64,000 bases of DNA from UBA1479 sp040221095 (GTDB lineage Bacteria; Pseudomonadota; Alphaproteobacteria; Rhodospirillales; Casp-alpha2), in contig JAVJVP010000008.1 in the NCBI GenBank assembly GCA_040221095.1, positions 186,001 through 250,000 of the forward strand, in the 5' to 3' direction. The notes beneath the pieces were generated by a model. That model saw only the letters and a program-made list of their open reading frames with translations. It was not told where the DNA came from and made no database searches. Shown in pieces: positions 51,170-60,419 of the stretch (its first letter is position 1; each line of letters begins with the position of its first letter). Position numbers and translations under genes: made by a program.

Positions 51170-51838
51170 ATGAGCGACCGCCCCGACCCAGGCCCCGGCA
51201 CGCAACCACCGGATTTCGACGCGGCCTTCCGCGACAAGCTGCGCGACCTGTTCCTGTGGCGGCGCGACGTGCGGCGGTTTCGCGGTGACGCCCTCCCCGC
51301 GGGCCTGCTGGAAAGCCTTTTGGCCCAGGCGGCCCTGGCGCCCAGCGTCGGCAATTCCCAGCCCTGGCGCTTCGTCGTGGTCGAGGACCCTGCCCGCCGC
51401 CGCGCCGTGCGCGACGATTTCGAGGCCGCCAACCAGGACGCCCTTGCCGGCTATTCCGGCGACCGCGCCCAGACCTATGCGGGGCTGAAGCTGGCCGGGC
51501 TGGACAAGGCGCCCGTGCAGTTGGCCGTGTTCGCCGACCGGGCGACGGAGCGCGGCCACGGCCTGGGCCAGAACACCATGCCGGAAATGCTGCCCTATTC
51601 CGTGGTCGCGGCGGTCAACACGCTATGGCTGGCGGCGCGGGCGGCGGGGGTCGGCGTGGGATGGGTGTCGATCATCCATCCGGACAAGGTCTCGGGCATT
51701 CTCGACGTGCCCGAGGACTGGCACTTGGTCGCCTATCTGTGCCTGGGCCTGCCGGAGGAGGAGCACCTGGAGCCGGAGCTGGTCCGCGCCGGCTGGCAGG
51801 ACCGGGCCGACGTGTCCGAATTCATCATCAGGCGGTAA
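51170..51838 (+). CDS. bluB: 5,6-dimethylbenzimidazole synthase BluB
   Basis: A 222-residue flavin destructase of the nitroreductase fold, which cuts FMNH2 with oxygen to form the lower ligand of vitamin B12. Characteristic segments are LWRRDVRRFRGD, APSVGNSQPWRF and TMPEMLPYSVVAAVNTLWLAAR. Length fits BluB. It stands alone, 104 bases after the tRNA, with no other cobalamin gene adjacent; cobC lies at 4-5 kb. Confidence 0.95.
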   Translation: MSDRPDPGPGTQPPDFDAAFRDKLRDLFLWRRDVRRFRGDALPAGLLESLLAQAALAPSVGNSQPWRFVVVEDPARRRAVRDDFEAANQDALAGYSGDRAQTYAGLKLAGLDKAPVQLAVFADRATERGHGLGQNTMPEMLPYSVVAAVNTLWLAARAAGVGVGWVSIIHPDKVSGILDVPEDWHLVAYLCLGLPEEEHLEPELVRAGWQDRADVSEFIIRR

Positions 51839-51851
51839 CATCCCCCTCCCC

Positions 51852-51924
51852 GTCATGCCCGTGCTCGACACGGGCATCCACTCCCTCGAAATGCGTGGAC
51901 CCCCGGGTCAAGCCCGGGGGTGAC
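51852..51924. repeat. Paired palindromic intergenic repeat, copy 2
   Basis: GTCATGCCCGTG...CACGGGCATCC is followed by GGACCCCCGGGTCAAGCCCGGGGGTGAC, lying between convergent bluB and the MoaB-type gene. The stems differ in sequence from the other copies, but the GTCAT start, the ATCC/GGACC junction and the GTGAC end match them. Confidence 0.75.
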
Positions 51925-51954
51925 AAGAGAAATCGGCTTTTCGGACTGGCGTCC

Positions 51955-52710
51955 CTATAGGTCCACTTCCTGGGGCTCGTTGCCCAGGTCGCGCATGATG
52001 GCGCGGAGCTTTTCCGCCGCATCGGCGATGTCGGCCGCGTCCGTGCCGCGAATGACGATGGTCGAGCCGTGTTTGCCGTCGCGGGAAAACGGGTAGCTTC
52101 CGATTTCCAGCACCGGATGGGCATCCTGCAGGGCCGTCAGGCGGGCCGCGATCTTGCCCTCGGGCGTGTAGGAGGCGATGGATTTCGACAGCATCTCCGC
52201 CCCGCCCGTAAGCCGGTGTTTGAACAGGTCGAACATGGCCTGCATGATCCGGGGCACGCCCGGCAGCACGAACACGTTGCCGACCTGGAACCCGGGGGCG
52301 CGGCTGACCGGATTGTCGAGCAGGATGGAGTCTTCCGGCACGTCGGCCATCTTCATGCGCGCCTCGGTCACGTCCTCGGGCTTGTAATGGGCGAGCAGCA
52401 GTTTCTCCGCGTCCGGATGGCGGATCAGCTTGCGGCCGAAGGCCTTGGCGATGCAGGCCGAGGTGATGTCGTCATGGGTCGGCCCGATGCCGCCGGTGGT
52501 GAACACGTAGTCGAAGCGGGCGCGGGCGTCGTTGACATTGGCGATGATGGTGGCCTCGACATCGGGGATGACGCGGCCTTCCATCAGGCGGATGCCCAGC
52601 GCGTTCAGGTTCTCGCCCAGGAACTGCAGGTTGGCGTCGCGGGGGCGGCCCGACAGGATCTCGTTGCCGATGATGATCAGGCAGGCGGTGACGGGCTTGG
52701 CTGTGGTCAT
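51955..52710 (-). CDS. MoaB/CinA-type molybdopterin-binding domain protein
   Basis: A 251-residue protein from ATG 52710. It has the MoCF-biosynthesis/CinA N-terminal domain: LIIIGNEILSGRPRDANLQFLGENL, TTGGIGPTHDDIT and FVLPGVPRIMQAM. Stand-alone proteins of this length are often annotated as competence/damage-inducible or as a pyridine-nucleotide recycling enzyme; the exact activity is unclear. The CinA deamidase domain is absent. It is convergent with bluB. Confidence 0.9.
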   Translation of the reverse strand: MTTAKPVTACLIIIGNEILSGRPRDANLQFLGENLNALGIRLMEGRVIPDVEATIIANVNDARARFDYVFTTGGIGPTHDDITSACIAKAFGRKLIRHPDAEKLLLAHYKPEDVTEARMKMADVPEDSILLDNPVSRAPGFQVGNVFVLPGVPRIMQAMFDLFKHRLTGGAEMLSKSIASYTPEGKIAARLTALQDAHPVLEIGSYPFSRDGKHGSTIVIRGTDAADIADAAEKLRAIMRDLGNEPQEVDL

Positions 52711-52793
52711 GGTCCCTCCGAGGCGCGGCATGTAGGTAGCCCGAACGCAGGCGCCATGGCAACGGCCCTGACCCCCTGCCCCCGAACGCAAGA

Positions 52794-52817
52794 CCGCCCC
52801 GCTGATCAGCGGGGCGG
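52794..52817 (-). terminator. Perfect 24-base palindrome after the glycine-zipper gene
   Basis: CCGCCCCGCTGA and its exact complement form a 12-bp stem with no loop base, followed on the minus strand by TCTTGCG. It lies 62 bases past the stop of the minus-strand glycine-zipper gene. It is a likely terminator hairpin, though the U-run is weak. Confidence 0.65.
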
Positions 52818-52879
52818 CCCAGGCTTGGACAGGGACAGGGAAGGAGGTGGAACCGGCCCTGTCCGGGGGGAGACGGCGG

Positions 52880-53437
52880 TTAGCTGGAAATGCGCCAGGC
52901 GCCGTCGGCGGTGCGGCAGGCGGTGCCGTAACCTTCCTCGACCTTGCCGCCGATGGTCACCGAGGTCTGGTATTCGCGGCACAGTTGGCCGGTGTTGGTG
53001 TTCTGGATGGTGCGGACCGGCGTGATGGTGCCCGAATTGCCGCTGTCCGGGTTGGACCAGGTGACGGGCTGCCAGTCGGCGGTGTGCAGGGCCGTGTTCT
53101 GGGCGCGCTGCTGGTACATCTGGTCGGCGCGGTCGAGGGATGCCCCGACCTCGTTACCCATGAAGCCGCCCAGCAGCGCCCCCGCCGCGACCGCCGCCAA
53201 CTGGCCGCGGCCGCCGCCGACCTTCGAGCCGACCAGGCCGCCCAGCCCGGCGCCGAGCAGCGTGCCGGCCCCCTGCTTCATGCCGGTGTTGCCGTTGGTG
53301 ACGCAACCGCCCAGCATCACCACGCCCATCAGGGCGGCGACGGCGGCGAATACGGGCCCGCGGGCCGCGCGTCTGACGGGGGCGCGGTCACGGGTGGTCA
53401 TGGCCTGTTCGGTGGCATGCATCTTCGTGGTGTTCAT
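52880..53437 (-). CDS. Glycine-zipper surface lipoprotein (17 kDa antigen type)
   Basis: A 185-residue protein from ATG 53437 with GGAGG upstream. After a cytoplasmic tail of ~25 residues comes a hydrophobic segment and the lipobox VMLGGC, so it is probably a lipoprotein with an extended leader. The glycine-zipper hairpin (GAGTLLGAGLGGLVGSKVGGG and AAGALLGGFMGNEVG) spans a membrane or packs. The C-terminal half (CREYQTSVTIGGKVEEGYGTAC) is the RT0821/17 kDa antigen-like domain with two cysteines. It is divergent from the winged-helix gene at 53655. Confidence 0.88.
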   Translation of the reverse strand: MNTTKMHATEQAMTTRDRAPVRRAARGPVFAAVAALMGVVMLGGCVTNGNTGMKQGAGTLLGAGLGGLVGSKVGGGRGQLAAVAAGALLGGFMGNEVGASLDRADQMYQQRAQNTALHTADWQPVTWSNPDSGNSGTITPVRTIQNTNTGQLCREYQTSVTIGGKVEEGYGTACRTADGAWRISS

Positions 53438-53654
53438 GACATCCTCCTTCGATGATCCGCCGGAACCGCTGTTTGTTTCGACGGATTGATGAAACAACAC
53501 ATATATAATTACATGTATTTTTGATGTCAATAACTAATTTCATTTTTGCATATAGTTTCAGATGCGATATAACTGACATCGGGAAAGCGGCGGCCTTGGG
53601 GGGCTTTGGGCGCCGCGCATAAAACGCGCATAAAAAAAGCCGGGGAAACAGATC

Positions 53655-54047
53655 ATGACGCGGACCTACACCAACGACCAGCACCGCGCCTATATGGAAC
53701 TCAACGACGCCCTTGGGCGCGAATGGGTTCAGGTGTTCGAGGGCGACACGGATTTCTACGACGCCGCCTATTGGGACCTGTTCAACAACATGTGGCGGGC
53801 CCGCACGCCCGTGCGCAAGACGGACGCGCTCAAGTTCATGAGCAGCATCAAAAGCGCCCATACGGCGGGCAAGTACCTGGACGTGGCCCTGAAGAAGGGG
53901 CTTCTGATCGAACAGGACAATCCCAAGGACGCGCGGTCCAAGCTACTGACCCTGTCGAGCGACCTGCGCAAGCGCATGGATGCGTTCTACGACTGTTCGA
54001 TCACCGAGATGTACAAGACCTGCAAGCTGATCGACGGCATGCGGTGA
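53655..54047 (+). CDS. Short winged-helix (MarR-like) protein
   Basis: A 130-residue protein with a central winged helix: RKTDALKFMSSIKSAHTAGKYLDVALKKG, then a wing DNPKDARSKLLTLSSDLRKRM matching the 49119 protein's NDSRTQ wing. It is the same short class. Its stop overlaps the GTG start of the CPBP gene (GTGA), so the two are coupled. The upstream 217-base gap shared with the glycine-zipper gene is AT-rich. Confidence 0.85.
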   Translation: MTRTYTNDQHRAYMELNDALGREWVQVFEGDTDFYDAAYWDLFNNMWRARTPVRKTDALKFMSSIKSAHTAGKYLDVALKKGLLIEQDNPKDARSKLLTLSSDLRKRMDAFYDCSITEMYKTCKLIDGMR

Positions 54048-54664
54048 GCGCCGTGGCGGCCCGCCCGGAGTTCCGGCTCGCCCTGCTTCTCGTCCTGTTC
54101 TACGCCGGTTGGATCAAGTTCCTGGCCGACGGCACGGACGTCTACCTGATCGACTATGCTCAGCGCGTGCTGATCGTCGCCCTCGGCTGGGCGGCGCTGA
54201 GCGACGGGTTCCGCCAGCCCCTGCCGCCGATCACCGACCGGGTCTGGCTGTGGGCCATCGCCGGGGCCGCCGCAATCATCGCGGCCGATACCTGGACCGG
54301 CGGCCTGGCTCAGCGCGCGGCCTTCGATACGGCCCTGTTCCCGGAAGCCGGCTTCCCGCCCCTGGAAAACGAGGTCTGGCAGGCCGTCGACCTGACCTTC
54401 GGACTTGTCCTGGTCGCGGTGTCGGAGGAACTGGTGTTCCGCCGCCTATGGGCCGATTGGTGGGACGCCCGGGGCGGCGGCGTCGCGGGACTGTACGTTG
54501 GATCGGCCCTGGTGTTCGGGCTGCTGCACCTGCCCCAGGGTCTGGCCGATACGGCCATCGCCTGCGTCTGGGGCGTGCTTCTGATGTATCTCTACCGGCG
54601 CAGCCGCAGCCTGGCGCTGGTGGTCCTTATCCATTTCCTCGTGGACCTGTGGTATTTCACCTAG
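54044..54664 (+). CDS. CPBP-family intramembrane metalloprotease
   Basis: A 206-residue membrane protein with a GTG start at 54044 that overlaps the winged-helix stop (GTGA). Several hydrophobic helices contain the CPBP motifs SEELVFRRLW (EExxxR), FGLLHLPQG and HFLVDLWYF. Members cleave membrane-embedded peptides or act as CAAX-type proteases; some are bacteriocin immunity factors. The substrate is unknown. It ends overlapping the mutT stop by four bases, convergent. Confidence 0.88.
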   Translation: MSAVAARPEFRLALLLVLFYAGWIKFLADGTDVYLIDYAQRVLIVALGWAALSDGFRQPLPPITDRVWLWAIAGAAAIIAADTWTGGLAQRAAFDTALFPEAGFPPLENEVWQAVDLTFGLVLVAVSEELVFRRLWADWWDARGGGVAGLYVGSALVFGLLHLPQGLADTAIACVWGVLLMYLYRRSRSLALVVLIHFLVDLWYFT

Positions 54665-55125
54665 CCCAGGAAATCCCGGATCAGGGCGATCAGGGGTTCA
54701 TCCGCCGGCGGCATGGCCAGTTCCCGCAGCTTCACCGGCTGCACCCATTTGAGGGCCTGGCCGTCGAGCCCCCGGGGCTCGCCCTTCCACTGCCGCGCGA
54801 CATAGACCGGCATCAGCAGGTGAAAGTCCGCGTACAGGTGGCTGGCGAAGGTCAGGGGCGCCAGGCAGCTTTCCGTCAGGTCGATGCCCAATTCCTCGTT
54901 GAGTTCGCGGACCAGGGCCGTTTCCGGCAATTCCCCGGCCTCCAGCTTGCCGCCGGGAAATTCCCACAGACCCGCCATGGCCTTGCCCGCGGGCCTTTGC
55001 GCGACCAGCACCCGCCCGTCGATATCGACCAGCACGGCGGCGACCACGATGACCGTGCGCACGTCGCCCGGGGCCTTGCGGAATTCCGCGTCCCAGCAGC
55101 CGCCTTCGGGAAGATCAATGTCCAT
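54661..55125 (-). CDS. mutT: MutT-type Nudix hydrolase (8-oxo-dGTP diphosphatase)
   Basis: A 154-residue protein with the full Nudix box GGKLEAGELPETALVRELNEELGI (Gx5Ex7REUxEExGU, about residues 55-78). Length and VDIDGRVLVAQRPAGKAMAGLWEFPGG match MutT, which removes 8-oxo-dGTP from the nucleotide pool. It lies 98 bases after argJ on the same strand, with a palindromic repeat between, and its end overlaps the CPBP gene by four bases. Confidence 0.92.
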   Translation of the reverse strand: MDIDLPEGGCWDAEFRKAPGDVRTVIVVAAVLVDIDGRVLVAQRPAGKAMAGLWEFPGGKLEAGELPETALVRELNEELGIDLTESCLAPLTFASHLYADFHLLMPVYVARQWKGEPRGLDGQALKWVQPVKLRELAMPPADEPLIALIRDFLG

Positions 55126-55137
55126 GCGTTACCTTTC

Positions 55138-55193
55138 GTCACCCCCGCGAAAGCGGGGGTCCAGTCCTGGATTCCCGCTCTCGCGGGAATGAC
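55138..55193. repeat. Paired palindromic intergenic repeat, copy 3
   Basis: GTCACCCCCGCGAAAGCGGGGGTCC and GGATTCCCGCTCTCGCGGGAATGAC form two stem-loops joined by a short spacer, like copies 1 and 4 in reverse order. This one lies between two genes on the same strand (argJ and mutT) rather than between convergent ends. Confidence 0.8.
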
Positions 55194-55222
55194 ACCTGAG
55201 GATCGAACCCTCGAATTCGACT

Positions 55223-56467
55223 TTAAGACCTGTAGTCGGCGTTGATGTCGATGTAGCCGTGGGTCAGGTCGCAGGTCCACACGGTGGCCCGGCCGTTGCC
55301 CACGCCGACGTCGACGGCGATATCGATTTCCCGGCTTTGCATATGGGCCGTGACCGGCGCCTCGTCATAGCCGTCCACCGCCAATCCATTACTGGCGATG
55401 GTGATGCCGCCGATGGCGATGTTCAGGCGGTCGCGCTCGGCCCGCTCGCCCGCCTTGCCCACGGCCATGACGATGCGCCCCCAGTTGGCGTCCTCGCCGG
55501 CGATGGCCGTCTTGACCAGGGGCGAATTGGCGATCGACAGGCCGATGCGCTTGGCGGCGGCGTCGCTGTCCGCACCCGTGACCGTGATCTCGATGAATTT
55601 GCTGGCGCCCTCGCCGTCACGCACGATCTGATGGGCGAGGTCGCGCATGACCGCCTCCGCCTTGGCCCGGAAATCGGCCAGGGCCGGATCGTCGGCGCCG
55701 GAGAACCGGTCGGCGTTGCCGGCCGCCCCCGTGGCGAACAGCATCAGGGAATCGCTGGTCGAGGTATCGCTGTCTACGGTGATCGAATTGAACGTGCGTT
55801 CGCACACCGGGGCCAGGATGCCCTGCAGCACGGGGGACGGAATTTTCGCATCCGTGAACACATAGGCCAGCATGGTCGCCATGTCCGGCGCGATCATGCC
55901 CGAGCCCTTGGCGATGCCGGCGATGGTGACCGTGGTGCCGTTGATCTGGGCCTGTTTCACCGCGCCCTTGGGGAAGGTGTCGGTGGTCATGATGGCCTTG
56001 GCGGCCTCGTCCCACTTGCCGGGGGCAAGGTCGGCGGCCAGGGCGGCCAGGTTGTCGGTGATGGTCTTGAAGTTCAGCGGCTCGCCGATCACCCCCGTCG
56101 ACGCCGCGAACACCCTGGACGGCCGGCAGGCCAGATGGTCGGCCACGGCCTCGACCACCTGTTCCACCGCGTCCTCGCCCAGCCGCCCGGTAAAGGCGTT
56201 GGCGTTGCCGGAATTGACGATCAGCCCGTTGGCGGTGCCGCCCGGCAGCGACTTGCGGCACCAATCGACGGGGGCCGAGGCGGTCAGCGACTTGGTGAAC
56301 ACGCCCGCCACCTGGGTTTCATCGGCCAATTCGACCAGCAGGACGTCCGTCCGCCCCTGATAACGCACGCCGCAGGCGCGGGTGGCCACGCGCACGCCGC
56401 CGATCGGCGGAATGGTCGGGAAGGCTTCGGGCGCCAGGGGCGAAATCTTGGGCTTGGTCTTGGCCAT
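55223..56467 (-). CDS. argJ: Glutamate N-acetyltransferase/amino-acid acetyltransferase
   Basis: A 414-residue Ntn-hydrolase-fold enzyme of the arginine pathway. It transfers acetyl from ornithine to glutamate. The precursor self-cleaves before the catalytic Thr in the segment KGSGMIAPDMATMLAYV. VNSGNANAFTG and TVDSDTSTSDSLMLFATG are the usual blocks. ATG 56467 (AKTKPK start) is preferred to 56488. It lies 68 bases after the parvulin gene, so they may be co-transcribed. Confidence 0.96.
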   Translation of the reverse strand: MAKTKPKISPLAPEAFPTIPPIGGVRVATRACGVRYQGRTDVLLVELADETQVAGVFTKSLTASAPVDWCRKSLPGGTANGLIVNSGNANAFTGRLGEDAVEQVVEAVADHLACRPSRVFAASTGVIGEPLNFKTITDNLAALAADLAPGKWDEAAKAIMTTDTFPKGAVKQAQINGTTVTIAGIAKGSGMIAPDMATMLAYVFTDAKIPSPVLQGILAPVCERTFNSITVDSDTSTSDSLMLFATGAAGNADRFSGADDPALADFRAKAEAVMRDLAHQIVRDGEGASKFIEITVTGADSDAAAKRIGLSIANSPLVKTAIAGEDANWGRIVMAVGKAGERAERDRLNIAIGGITIASNGLAVDGYDEAPVTAHMQSREIDIAVDVGVGNGRATVWTCDLTHGYIDINADYRS

Positions 56468-56535
56468 GGATCGGGCTCGCGTCTGCAAGGGGTTGAAGGG
56501 GCCTTGCCCCGGCGGGAAAGGCCTTGAATCGCCCC

Positions 56536-57378
56536 CTACTTAGCCGGAGTGCCGTCCAAATTGAAGCGTTCGATTTTCGCCGTCTCGCGCAGGCCCTGGG
56601 TCACTTCGGCGCCGATCTCGCGGCTCAGGTTCTGGCGGATCTGCGGCTCCATTTCCTCAAACGAGGGCGCTTCCTGGGTCCGCTTGTCCTCGACCTTGAT
56701 GACATGCCAGCCGAACTGGGTCTTGACCGGGGCCTGGGTCACCGCCCCCTTGTCCAGGGCGAAGGCCGCCTTTTCAAACTCGGGCACCATCTGGCCCTTG
56801 CCGAAATAGCCCAGGTCGCCGCCGTTGGAGCCGGACGGACCGGTCGATTTCTTCTTCGCCGTATCGGCGAAATCGGCGCCGCCGGCCAGATCCTTGATCA
56901 CCGCCTTGGCCTCGTCCTCGGTCTTCACCAGGATGTGACGGGCATGAACCTCGACCTGGCTGCCCATGTCCTTGACGACCTCGGCATAGCGCGCGGCGAC
57001 GGCCTCGCTCGTGACCTTGGCGTCGACCGCCCGCTGAATCAGGGTCGAACCCAGCAGACGCTCGGTGAACGCCGTCAGTTCTTCCTTGAATTCAGCCGTT
57101 TCATGGATCTTTTCCTTGCGCGCCTTGATGGCCGCCAGCTTGGTGTCGATCAGGCTGTTCAACAACGCCGGGTAGATCTGGTCGAGCGGCACCTGCTGGT
57201 ATTCGGCCGGCAGGCGGCTGTAGGCCTCGGTCACCTCGGAGCGCATGATTTTAGCGCCGTCCACCGTGGCGACCACGGGGTCATCGGCGGCCAGAACCGG
57301 CGCGGATGCAAGGCTCAGGGGCGCCAGACCCATCAAGACCGCGACACCACCTGCGCGCAGGGCGTTTTGAAACATCAT
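56536..57378 (-). CDS. Parvulin-type peptidyl-prolyl isomerase
   Basis: A 280-residue secreted protein with signal peptide ending near ASAPVLAADD. Its SurA/PrsA-like chaperone helices (about 30-130) precede a parvulin domain, recognised by VEVHARHILVKTEDEA, GGDLGYFGKGQMVPEFEKAAF and TQFGWHVIKVED. It should help fold outer membrane or exported proteins in the periplasm. ATG 57378 follows AAGGATC. The gene is divergent from secA, suggesting a shared export theme. Confidence 0.93.
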   Translation of the reverse strand: MMFQNALRAGGVAVLMGLAPLSLASAPVLAADDPVVATVDGAKIMRSEVTEAYSRLPAEYQQVPLDQIYPALLNSLIDTKLAAIKARKEKIHETAEFKEELTAFTERLLGSTLIQRAVDAKVTSEAVAARYAEVVKDMGSQVEVHARHILVKTEDEAKAVIKDLAGGADFADTAKKKSTGPSGSNGGDLGYFGKGQMVPEFEKAAFALDKGAVTQAPVKTQFGWHVIKVEDKRTQEAPSFEEMEPQIRQNLSREIGAEVTQGLRETAKIERFNLDGTPAK

Positions 57379-57621
57379 AAACAGATCCTTTTCGTTGAGA
57401 CACGGCCGTCCGTCGGCCGCTGAATTGGGCCCCACCCTACCCGCCGACCGGTCGTCGTGACAATCATTTGAATGTGAGGCTAAATTACACCCCTTCAGGG
57501 GGCCCCTGCATTGACAGCGCCCGGACGCGGCTCTATCTGTTCCCCAGCGATTCCGCCCAGGAACCGCCACATTTGATTCATACTCGTCGTATTCGTTTAC
57601 CCTTTCAAGGACGCCCCCCGA

Positions 57622-60345
57622 ATGTTCAGCGCCATCGCCAAGAGCCTGTTCGGTTCCGCCAATGACCGGTACCTAAGCGGCCTGCAAAAGGACGTCGATG
57701 CCATCAACGGCCTCGAGGCAGAACTGGCGCAGCTTTCCGACGACGCCATCAAGGCCCGCACCGCGGCTTTCCGCCAGCGCCTCGAAGCGGGGGAGACCAC
57801 CAACGACATCATGGTCGAGGCCTTTGCCACCGTGCGCGAGGCCGCCAAGCGGACCCTGGGCCAGCGCCACTTCGACGTGCAGCTGCTGGGCGGCATCGTC
57901 CTGCACCGGGGCCAGATTTCCGAAATGAAGACCGGCGAAGGCAAGACCCTGGTGTCGACCCTGCCGGTCTACCTCAACGCCCTGTCCGGCGACGGCGTCC
58001 ATGTGGTCACGGTCAACGATTATCTGGCCGCCCGCGACGCCGGCTGGATGGCGCCGATCTACAACATGCTTGGGCTCACCGTCGGCGTGATCAAGCACGG
58101 GCTGGACGACGACGAGCGGCGCGCCGCCTACGGCTGCGACATCACCTATGCGACCAACAACGAACTGGGTTTCGACTACCTGCGCGACAACATGAAGTTC
58201 TCGCTCGACGACATGGTGCAGCGGCCCTTCAACTACGCCATCGTCGATGAAGTCGACAGCATCCTGATCGACGAGGCGCGCACGCCGCTGATCATCTCGG
58301 GCGCCACCGAGGACAATTCCGACCTCTACGTTTCTGTCGACAAGCTGTTGAAGAACATCACGCCCGACGACTTCGAAAAGGACGAGAAGGCGCGCTCCGC
58401 CACCTTCACCGAAGCCGGCATGGAAAAGCTCGAGGGCCTGATGCGCGAGCAGGGCCTGCTCGACGAAGGCTCTCTTTACGACATCAACAACATCGCCCTG
58501 GTCCATCACGCCAATTCGGCGCTGCGGGCACACATCCTGTTCCAGCGCGACACCGATTACATCGTCAAGGACGGCAAGGTCGTCATCATCGACGAGTTCA
58601 CCGGCCGCATGATGGAGGGCCGGCGCTATTCCGACGGCCTGCATCAGGCGCTGGAAGCCAAGGAAGGCGTGGAAATCCAGAACGAGAACCAGACCCTGGC
58701 CTCGATCACCTTCCAGAACTATTTCCGCCTGTATCCCAAGCTGGCCGGCATGACCGGCACGGCGATGACGGAAGCCGGCGAATTTCATCAGATCTACGGC
58801 CTGGAAGTCATCGAGATTCCGACCAACGTGCCCTGCATCCGCAAGGACGACGACGACATCGTGTTCCGCACGGGCAACGAGAAGTTCGAGGCCATCCTCG
58901 ACCTGATAGAGGACTGCCACAAGAAACGGCAGCCGGTTCTGGTCGGCACCGTGTCCATCGAGAAGTCCGAGGACCTGTCGGCGCGCCTGAAGAAACGCAA
59001 GATCGAGCACAACGTGCTGAACGCCCGCTTCCACGACCAGGAAGCCCAGATCATCGCCCAGGCCGGACGGCCCGGCGGCGTCACCATCGCCACCAACATG
59101 GCCGGCCGCGGCACGGACATTCAGCTGGGCGGCAACGTCGAGATGCGCGCCCTGCAGGAGATCAAGGCCGAGCCGGGCAGCCCGGAATACGAGGCCCATT
59201 ACAAGAAGATCGCCGACGAGATCGCGGCCGACCGCGAGATCGTCAAGCAGGCCGGCGGGCTTTACGTCATCGCCACGGAACGCCACGAAAGCCGGCGCAT
59301 CGACAATCAGTTGCGCGGCCGTTCGGGCCGTCAGGGCGACCCCGGCGGCTCGTCCTTCTTCCTGTCATTGGAAGACGACCTGATGCGCATCTTCGGCTCG
59401 GAACGCATCGACAGCATGCTCCAGAAACTGGGTCTGCAGGAAGGCGAGGCCATCGTCCATCCCTGGGTCAACAAGGCCCTGGAAAAGGCGCAGCAGAAGG
59501 TCGAAGAGCGGAACTTCGAAATCCGCAAGAACCTGCTGAAGTTCGACGACGTCATGAACGACCAGCGCAAGGTCATCTACGAGCAGCGCAAGGAGCTGAT
59601 GGCGGCCGAGGACGTGTCCGAGGACGTCGCCGACATGCGCCATCAGGTGATCGACGACCTGGTCGCCCTGACCATGCCGGAGAAGGCCTATGCCGAGCAG
59701 TGGGCCATGGACACCCTGCATGAGGAAATCCTGCGGGTGTTCGGGCTCGACCTGCCGGTCCAGGAATGGGCCAAGGAAGAAGGCATCGCCGACGCCGAAA
59801 TCCGCGACCGCCTGATCCATGCCGTGGACGGGCAGAGCGCCGCCAAGGCCGCCAACGCCGGGCCGGAAATCTTCCGCTCCGTGGAAAAGGCCGTGCTGCT
59901 GCAGCTTCTCGACCAGCTGTGGAAGGACCACCTGCTGACCCTGGACCACCTGCGCCACGGCATCGGCCTGCGCGCCTACGGCCAGCGCGACCCGCTCAAC
60001 GAATACAAGCAGGAAGCCTTCGCCCTGTTCGAGGAAATGCTGGTCGGACTGCGCGAGCGCACGACCATGATGCTGGCCCATGTGGAACTCAGCATGGATT
60101 TCTCGGAAGAGGAATACCTGGCCGCCCGCGCCGGCGGCGAAGGCGAGGCCCATCACGACAGCCCCGGATACCTGGCCGGCGAGGACGACGACGCCGAGGG
60201 TACGGCGACCATGACCGTGGTCAACCGCCAGTCCGCCCCCGAGGTCGATCCCAACGACCCCGCGACCTGGGGCAAGGTGCCGCGCAACGCCCCCTGCCCC
60301 TGCGGCTCGGGCAACAAGTACAAGCACTGCCACGGGAAGGTTTAG
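57622..60345 (+). CDS. secA: Preprotein translocase ATPase SecA
   Basis: A 907-residue SecA, the motor that drives proteins through SecYEG. The nucleotide site is MKTGEGKTLVSTLPVYL, and DEVDSILIDEARTPLIISG and GRGTDIQLGGN are family landmarks. The C-terminal zinc-binding tail is intact (CPCGSGNKYKHCHGK), which usually contacts SecB. The parvulin gene diverges 243 bases upstream. No secM-like leader was detected. Confidence 0.98.
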   Translation: MFSAIAKSLFGSANDRYLSGLQKDVDAINGLEAELAQLSDDAIKARTAAFRQRLEAGETTNDIMVEAFATVREAAKRTLGQRHFDVQLLGGIVLHRGQISEMKTGEGKTLVSTLPVYLNALSGDGVHVVTVNDYLAARDAGWMAPIYNMLGLTVGVIKHGLDDDERRAAYGCDITYATNNELGFDYLRDNMKFSLDDMVQRPFNYAIVDEVDSILIDEARTPLIISGATEDNSDLYVSVDKLLKNITPDDFEKDEKARSATFTEAGMEKLEGLMREQGLLDEGSLYDINNIALVHHANSALRAHILFQRDTDYIVKDGKVVIIDEFTGRMMEGRRYSDGLHQALEAKEGVEIQNENQTLASITFQNYFRLYPKLAGMTGTAMTEAGEFHQIYGLEVIEIPTNVPCIRKDDDDIVFRTGNEKFEAILDLIEDCHKKRQPVLVGTVSIEKSEDLSARLKKRKIEHNVLNARFHDQEAQIIAQAGRPGGVTIATNMAGRGTDIQLGGNVEMRALQEIKAEPGSPEYEAHYKKIADEIAADREIVKQAGGLYVIATERHESRRIDNQLRGRSGRQGDPGGSSFFLSLEDDLMRIFGSERIDSMLQKLGLQEGEAIVHPWVNKALEKAQQKVEERNFEIRKNLLKFDDVMNDQRKVIYEQRKELMAAEDVSEDVADMRHQVIDDLVALTMPEKAYAEQWAMDTLHEEILRVFGLDLPVQEWAKEEGIADAEIRDRLIHAVDGQSAAKAANAGPEIFRSVEKAVLLQLLDQLWKDHLLTLDHLRHGIGLRAYGQRDPLNEYKQEAFALFEEMLVGLRERTTMMLAHVELSMDFSEEEYLAARAGGEGEAHHDSPGYLAGEDDDAEGTATMTVVNRQSAPEVDPNDPATWGKVPRNAPCPCGSGNKYKHCHGKV

Positions 60346-60346
60346 T

Positions 60347-60391
60347 CGCAAAACCTGAGCGAAGGCCTGTCTTCGCGAAAGTTGTTTTGCG
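60347..60391 (+). terminator. Extended hairpin after secA
   Basis: An outer stem CGCAAAAC/GTTTTGCG encloses an inner GCGAAG/CTTCGC hairpin, beginning two bases past the secA stop. The right arm contains a short T-run (GTTTTGC), consistent with a transcription stop. The paired palindromic repeat copy 4 follows within 30 bases. Confidence 0.6.
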
Positions 60392-60419
60392 CCAAATCAA
60401 GGCCAATCGCCCGACGAAG

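Noticed and set aside
57673..59286. 537-codon minus-strand frame
   Set aside because: Antisense to secA, a shadow of high GC.
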